NCBI GenBank assembly: GCA_036768485.1
Contig: JAVLUZ010000019.1
Span: 808,548-872,547 of the forward strand
Direction: 5' to 3'
Length of the DNA stretch: 64,000 bases
Source: Mermis nigrescens
Taxonomy: Eukaryota; Nematoda; Enoplea; Mermithida; Mermithidae
In this document: piece by piece, positions 57,950 through 64,000 of the stretch
Layout of the letters: each line of letters begins with the position of its first letter
How positions within the stretch are numbered: the first letter of the stretch is position 1
Notes under the pieces: generated by a model
Told to the model about the DNA's origin: nothing
Seen by the model: the letters and a program-made list of their open reading frames with translations, nothing else
The model's database searches: none
Program-made: the position numbers and the translations under genes

Positions 57950-60900
57950 AGTTTTTTGATTCTAGCTTCTAAGTCCATTAACAATCCATAAAACCCGGTT
58001 TTGTTAAAATAAAACCGAGAGTGATGCTCCGGGCGATGGCGTGGAGCTTCAGAGTCGTGATCCGAATTGGATTTGCGGCGATGCGTGAGAGTGAAGCCTG
58101 GATGGCAAAGTGATCAGTGGTTGCAAACGTCAATGTAAGTTGTGATGTGTATCAATGGGCGTATCGTCATCATCAGAATCATTGGCGCAACAAGGTTATG
58201 GCTGAGCCGGTAACTCATAATGATTGGCGGCAAACCCATATGAGTGACATCGTGGCGACAAAGGCGGACGCTCCTTAGACTGCATTGTGGGACGCGGCTG
58301 GGCGTGGCGATAATGGTTGTCTTGCCGGGCGCTGACTGGGTACGTTGCTCCAAGGTTTTGCAATTTGGGCTGCAAACATGATTGCTAATGCGATTGCGAG
58401 TGCTGTTGCCTCGATGGGTGGGGAAGTGGCCGCCCTTTGTCAGTGTGGCAAGCACCTAATTGCTGTTCCATTAGTGTTCTGGTTTGACAACGTCGCTTTG
58501 GAATATTCCTTCTCCAAATTCTTCAGACAATAGAGCACATGCATCGTTTTTGCCTTGTAAAATTTGTGTAATTTTATGGTTATGCTCCTCTTTCAAGGAC
58601 ATGCAATGAACGGTAGACGAAGCGGTTAGCAATCCAGGGCAATGCATAACGGTCGAGCGCCTTGGTAATTTGGGGGCAATTCCCTCCATGTTCCTTCTGC
58701 TTGATAACCATCCTTGTTTTTTAAATCTCGATTTGGGCCGGCACTTCCAAATCGATGACATGCCTGCGCATCTTTTGCCGTAGATCCTCTTGGATCTTGT
58801 GAAGGGGCATGCTGTTTGGCGGGTTGACATATTGGTTTTGTCCTGCAATTTCTGCCGTTCCTTCCGAATTTGGGCTTAAATCTTCCTGCAATTTGTTTCA
58901 CAAATAATACGTCAGTACTATGACATTGGCGGTAGTTTTCAAAGTGGACCGGCACAGCAAAGTGCGGGTCGGCCTCCAAACAAATGGCACAAATTTGGCA
59001 ATGTAGTTCTTCCGGCTCGTCAATGCTCTCAGCCAATTTGGGAAACTCTGGAAATGCTTTGATTGGCGAATCCAGTGTAAGACAGACTAATAAATGCAAC
59101 GCGAATCATGCGTTGCAACTGCTCAATCATACGCCAAGCAATGGCCGGGTCATTGTATACACCGGCAAAATGGTAGAATCGGCTATCCAGAAAATTCGAG
59201 CAAACATTTTGCACGCATAATGTCTGGCAATAAAAATATTGGCATGCAATGAAAAACCGTTTTGAAATCGTTTTGGAATTCCCAGAAATTTTCAAAAATG
59301 TCAAACGTTTGGCGCATTGTGATCAAAATGGGAGCCATATGGTCCAGTTTGGGATGAGACGCGATGCTGCAATATTTTGATTGGAATGTTATGCTTGCGA
59401 GGTTTAGCAACATTTTGCACAGTGTTTTGATCGTCGGATGATTGACCAAAAATTTCAACGGAACTTTGTATAACATCATTTGGGTGGTGATGAAAAAGCG
59501 ATTTTGGGCCAAATAATTATCCAGATAAAACAAACATTGGAAAATGCTCGGTCGCATAATAAAACGCGGCGTTGGTCTGCGGTCAGCATCTACTCTCAAC
59601 TGGCGCGACAGCTGACAAAACCAATGGTTGTTCGCGGCACAACTAGAACAGGCAAATAACGTAAATGGCAGGCGTACAGTTTGTTGTAGCAAGCGTTGAA
59701 TAATGTCCAACATTTTGTTGTAAAATGCAAATCCATGTTCAGAGCCAAGCCAATCACAAAAATTATGCATGCTATCAACAGACAAAAAATTTTGTACATC
59801 GCGGCCTAATGATTTGGCTAATTGGTAAAAATATGTATTGAAGCAAAAGCGGCTTTCTACTGCTGGTTTGTTAGCAGAATCTGTATGTTTTTGACTACAG
59901 CGGCGACGGACAGCAGCACTTAGGCAAAATTTGGTGCTATGTGTGGGATAAGCAATGTATCTAAAGCGTGCATCTGCATCCAACATACGCGGCGTTGAAG
60001 CAGCTGCGGTTGTGGCAGCAACATAATCATTGTAACGTCCATCATGTGGGGGGATCGGACAATTTTCGTCCCAATTAGATGGCTGCAATGGGATGGGGAA
60101 CGTGTTGCACTAAATTTGGCAATATGTGCAACCGAGTTGTCATTGATTGCATAGCAATTGGCAGCATTTGCACAAAAGATTGGCAAGGGGTGCAAAATAA
60201 TTGGTAACACTTTGTGAAATAAGCGACAAAGCTTGCAAAATAAGTGGTGTTGATTGCATAATGGATGGTGATGGCTCAATTGCTAACATTGAGGAGGTAA
60301 CAGTTGATGGAATACGGGCTGGCAAAAGCGTTGCTGTTGGAGCAATTGTGGTTCCCATCGTTGAAGGTATGGTCAAGCCCAGCAGAGAGCTGGTGGCGAC
60401 CTGGTACTGTGAGAGAATCGGTTCCAACAACATGGATTTGTAAAAAGTTGTTGTAGCCATTGTGCAAATAATGGTAGCTGCAGCAATGGCCGGAGTAGCC
60501 AGGGAAAACATCGGAATAACGTCCTCAAAAGTAACGACTTCTTTGTCAGACAAAATGTTCACGACTTCGGTGCTTGTCGACGGTTGCGACTTCTGTTTAC
60601 CCAACTCCTGATGAATGTGCACCAGAACACGCAATAACGGATTTCTATTTTTTCTGTTTTGTCGGCGCCTGTTTAACATACAATTCATTGTCATTGAAGA
60701 ATAATGGCAGTGGCTCGCCGGTTGGCGTAATTTTGTTGTTGGCGGAATAAGCTTCCATCAAAAATAAAGACGTCAATGGTGATAAGCGGATTGAGCGCCA
60801 TATAGCGCTCCATGCTATTGGGTAGTGGGAGGCTCCAGGCTTGGCCATAACAATTCAGTAGTTTTGGGTTGACAAACATATCAAAGAAAAATTCAGCCAA

Positions 60901-61870
60901 CTGCTTTAGACGATGCGATTTGGACTCAATCACATCATGTAATACAAACTACTGGGCCTTGGCTAACGTATTATAAAATGTTAGCGCAAAACAGGTTTTG
61001 CCAATAAGCGTTTTGGCGCAGTTAGAAATCAGAAATATTATAAATTTGCTCATAAGTCGGCCCATAAGCGTGAATATAAGTGATTTGATCGTTATTAGGA
61101 TCGTGGCACCCTAGCCTCACATCCCGCAAGAATGTTGCTAGCAATTGCTGCAATCCGAACAGCGGCTTCAGAAATCGCGAAATATCCCAGGAAAAAATAT
61201 GGCTAAATGGGCTAACGAGCTGAATATAGCGAACAAAAGGTCCGTTTTTATGCTTGTAAGTTGGCGAAAATTGTTTAAATCGGGCTTCCCAAAAGCGGAA
61301 GGATATATATTTTCGATTATTAACAAATACGGAATCATATCCCAAAAATAAAACGACCACAAATTAAATTAGCTGGTTGTAATAAAAGCCAGCATCACCG
61401 CAAAAGATTCCTGCTTGTTTGTAACGCAGTACAGTAGCCGCCGGACTGCGCCAATGGGCACACAAAGTGTCGCCAATGGCTAATCAATCAGAAGTATTTG
61501 TTCCACCAACGTTCTTGGCTAATAAGGCGTTTTTTTGTGGTGTGGAGCTGACGCTTGAGGATACTTCCTTAGATGAACGCTGAGTCCAGCATAATCATTG
61601 ATGCGCGACACATCGTATGCGGCAATGGATGAGGGAAGCTCAGCGGCGCTGCTTAGCAGCAGCCACTTCCCTCCATTGCCGCGCAAAATTCATTCAAGTT
61701 GTCTGGGACGCGTACTTGGAAACGAAAATTGCTGACCAGCTGACTCCAAGGAGGTCCTCTTTGCTGCATCAGGCACTTTGCCTAGCCATAAGTCTGCAAA
61801 AGGGAAAATATCAGATAATGGCACAGCATGTGCAGTTTTAGAGCCATTTAACGAATTGGCGCGCAGTGTT
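57950..61870 (-). pseudogene. Long multi-frameshift coding remnant, family not recognised
   Basis: About 3.9 kb, less AT-rich than the rest, with long minus frames that hand over to one another. 61022-61360 holds FRFWEARFKQFSPTYKHKNG and ISRFLKPLFGLQQLLATFL; 60691-61020 holds SNCAKTLIGKTCFALTFYNT and LPNSMERYMALNPLITIDVF; 60140-60694 is Ser/Thr/Pro/Ala-rich with SDKEVVTFEDVIPMF. 59183-60110 has the longest run, 301 codons (DVQNFLSVDSMHNFCDWLGS, FQCLFYLDNYLAQNRFF). 58626-59300 holds RFYHFAGVYNDPAIAWRMIE and CQICAICLEADPHFAVP. Stops at 60140 and about 60110, and several shifts, break it. The parts read like one or two large proteins (>1000 residues together). A large-DNA-virus or unknown selfish-element origin is possible; no introns or host homologue were recognised. 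Confidence 0.5.
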
Positions 61871-62414
61871 TTTTGTGATTTTTACTATTAGTAGATTATT
61901 TTTTCTTTGCATCATGATTCAGAAAACTCATTCATAAGTAGTCCAACAGTGTTTGTGATCAAAACTCATTGTTTTCTCATTGCTATTCTTCTAGAATGAT
62001 CAAATCCGTTTTAACTGAAGCAGGTACCTACAACCTTTAGCTAGAGTTTTCTCTACTGTGTTATAGACATGAATTCATTGCTAAAATGCAGAAATAAAAT
62101 TGCTTAACTTAATAATCTCTCCTTTACTTAGCAGATAGCGCAATGTAAATTCTATTTCGGAGCTTATAACTAAAATCATAATAAAGTATTTTGGGTTATC
62201 CATTAGAAAAAGCATTTTTCTCCTGTCCCATACTCCTACTGTGGTTATTGCATGAGGACAGACAGAATATTTTGACCGTTTTCGCGTTAGCAGATCCACC
62301 AGCATTTGGTTGTTGCCTATATGTGCATCGATTGATTTTAAAACACCAATAATCGTTTTTCATCTTTGCTTTGCGTTTGAGGATAAGATCAGAGGTGGTT
62401 TCCATTTGTTCAGG
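61871..62414. other. No supported gene
   Basis: Minus frames 62081-62305 and 62196-62405 overlap and contain NDYWCFKINRCTYRQQPN and MLVDLLTRKRSK, with no family recognised. Confidence 0.3.
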
Positions 62415-62526
62415 AAGTCTGGCTTAAGCCTGGCTTAAGTTTGACACAGAACTAGCCACGTATGTATGATCAAACATTGAAGTCAGGTTTAAGCCTGGCT
62501 TAAAGCCCAAACATTGTAAAACCGGG
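62415..62526. mobile_element. PIF/Harbinger-like terminus or tiny MITE
   Basis: Read on the minus strand from 62526 it starts GGCCCGGTTTTACAATGTTT and continues with GGCTTAAGCC-type subterminal palindromes (AAGCCTGGCTTAA twice). The start resembles the termini of the element at 27235-29023. The other end was not found with confidence. Confidence 0.4.
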
Positions 62527-63532
62527 CCTAGAAAAATAACGGCGTATTCGTTGACTTTTCTAACCCAATAGTGCAGCCAAAACACATAAAAAATTTATTT
62601 CAACGAAGTTAATGATTTCATTGCTCTTCTGAGTCATCAATCAACTGAAAACTGCAGACGAGAAACGTACAATTATCGGAAAGTCTCGATATGGTTTTAT
62701 CCTTAATTAATTAAAATCACGATTGGAAAAAATAAAACGTTAAGTTAGTGAGTTAAATGGACATAAAATTAAAAAAAATGAAAATTCGTAAATCTTTGTC
62801 GTCTAAAATTTATTCTAGCAGACAGCTATGGCTTCTTTTCGTCAGAAGCGTATAAATGCATTAAATGACCTATGGCTTCAAAATATTGACATGTCACAGC
62901 AGTGGTTAGACGAAAATCATACAAAATAAAAATTTATTCATTAGATCGTCAACTCATCCTTGTTTGCGCGTGCCGTACAAACATGAAAAATTACGCAAAG
63001 ATAAATAGATTCGCGTCCTTTTTTATCAACATTTATACTTTAAATTAAATTTACTCATTTTAAATAGTTTTGTTTATGCTAATCATTAATCGATTTGGAT
63101 TTTATCCTTTTGCCTCTTTTTACTTTATTTTTATTATTTATTGATTTCTATTGGTCCGTATGTTCTTCATACTTTCTTCCTACCTCTATTTCATATTAGT
63201 TCCTCATTTTCCCCAATTTTTATATTTAATTTTGTAATTAAAGTACATTCCGATTCTTACCCGCATTTTTCGCCCCCTTTATTCTTTTCTTACTTTATTT
63301 TTTTTGATTTGAACCTTTTCCAATAGTATGCTCTTTTAAGACAGTTTTACTTTCTAGTATCGAACACTCTGAATTACATATTTGTCAAGCCATGATGTAT
63401 TAGTCTATTTCAAAGTGTTAGAAAAGTTTTAAAAATATTCAAATAATGCCGCACTTGATTATGTGCACCAAAAGAACTTCTGCATTATTTCCACATCCTC
63501 CTTCATTATTGTCGTATGTATTAGTTGAAATG
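62527..63532. other. AT-rich, T-rich tract, no gene
   Basis: 63100-63360 is strikingly T- and pyrimidine-rich on the plus strand. The 61-codon frame 63141-63326 is a product of that composition. Confidence 0.45.
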
Positions 63533-63612
63533 GGGTTACTTGCAACACCTGCATGCCAATCAGGTGTTACTTGTAACACCTGCATGTGAGGGTTACTTGT
63601 AATATCTGCATG
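63533..63612. repeat. Hairpin minisatellite
   Basis: Three diverged units of ACTTG(C/T)AA(C/T)A(C/T)CTGCATG. The middle one forms a perfect 10-bp hairpin, CAGGTGTTAC / GTAACACCTG with a TT loop, at 63561-63582. Confidence 0.8.
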
Positions 63613-64000
63613 CCGGTCCCAAGCCCGGATAAATGGGGTTTGAGAAAAAGTATGGCGACCTACCTGTGTAAAAAACCCGTCAAGAAAATCTCATGAAAAA
63701 ATCTACACAAACGTTACAGATATGGTGCACAATAATGAGCCCTTCAGGCCAGAAGGCACCCAACATACTATTGGCAAGAAAGTATTTCCGATGCGAATAA
63801 CCGGCTCCCTATAATGCAACTGAGGCAAAACCCGTCAGGAACTTCAGCTGCTGATGCTGCCTGTGAAAGCAAAGATCTATGCTTTCGAAAAATGCATAAT
63901 TTTGCAACATGGAACGTATGAGGAATGAATATTGAAATTGCATATTGTCAAAGCTGAAATGACACGATCAAATATTGATTTGCCCTAGCAATATAATTTA
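63613..64000. other. Nothing recognised
   Basis: No open frame or repeat supported to the end of the window. Confidence 0.4.

Noticed and set aside
61380..61500. Possible BIR or zinc-finger motif (CAHWRSP...CGDAGFYY)
   Set aside because: Too short and interrupted by a stop; the Cys/His pattern does not fit a BIR domain well enough to call.

Overview
The window is eukaryotic and strongly AT-rich. It looks like arthropod, probably insect, repeat-rich chromatin; a hemipteran is only a guess. I found no confident host gene. Nearly everything I can support is a transposable element, an integrated virus-like element or a satellite. Many are broken and nested inside one another. There are no bacterial operons, rRNA genes or CRISPR arrays.

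Layout. 1-1.5 kb: tandem ~494-bp units ending in what looks like the 3' end of a non-LTR retroelement. 2.6-11.2 kb: copies of a long interspersed repeat (here Rep-E), each carrying a TA-flanked MITE at the same place, plus a small hAT-like MITE. 12-21 kb: Helitron-like ends, then a degraded LTR retrotransposon (LTR 15850-16447, frameshifted gag 16865-18580, pol missing), then satellites. 20.9-31.6 kb: more LTR pieces joined to Rep-E, and a second gag copy interrupted by a PIF/Harbinger-like element and by an insertion that begins with a TRIM-like miniature retrotransposon. 32.4-34.4 kb: a perfect 172-bp inverted duplication encoding a secretory signal peptide; one arm continues into a 132-codon ORF. 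38-46 kb: three copies of Rep-R, one split by a 3.2-kb DNA transposon with ~520-bp inverted repeats, TTAA-type flanks and an intact 375-aa C2H2 protein.

46.2-54.4 kb, minus strand: the decayed remains of a Polinton/Maverick (adintovirus-like) element. In transcription order it holds a small Cys-containing ORF, a zinc-ribbon-like ORF remnant, a retroviral-type integrase with a chromodomain, a minor capsid-like protein, a major capsid protein and an adenain-like protease. TATAAAT-type boxes precede several of the genes. A hAT-like element (8-bp target duplication) sits in the small ORF and a CACTA-like element sits in the capsid gene. No DNA polymerase B or packaging ATPase was found.

54.7-55.3 kb is a pyrimidine-rich minisatellite, followed by another Rep-E/LTR junction. 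58-61.9 kb, minus strand, is a less AT-rich block carrying a long multi-frameshift coding remnant that I do not recognise; it is the best candidate for something undescribed. The last 2 kb are AT-rich with a short hairpin minisatellite. The shared biology is transposon turnover: nested insertion order, duplication of already-nested blocks and erosion of virus-like genes.
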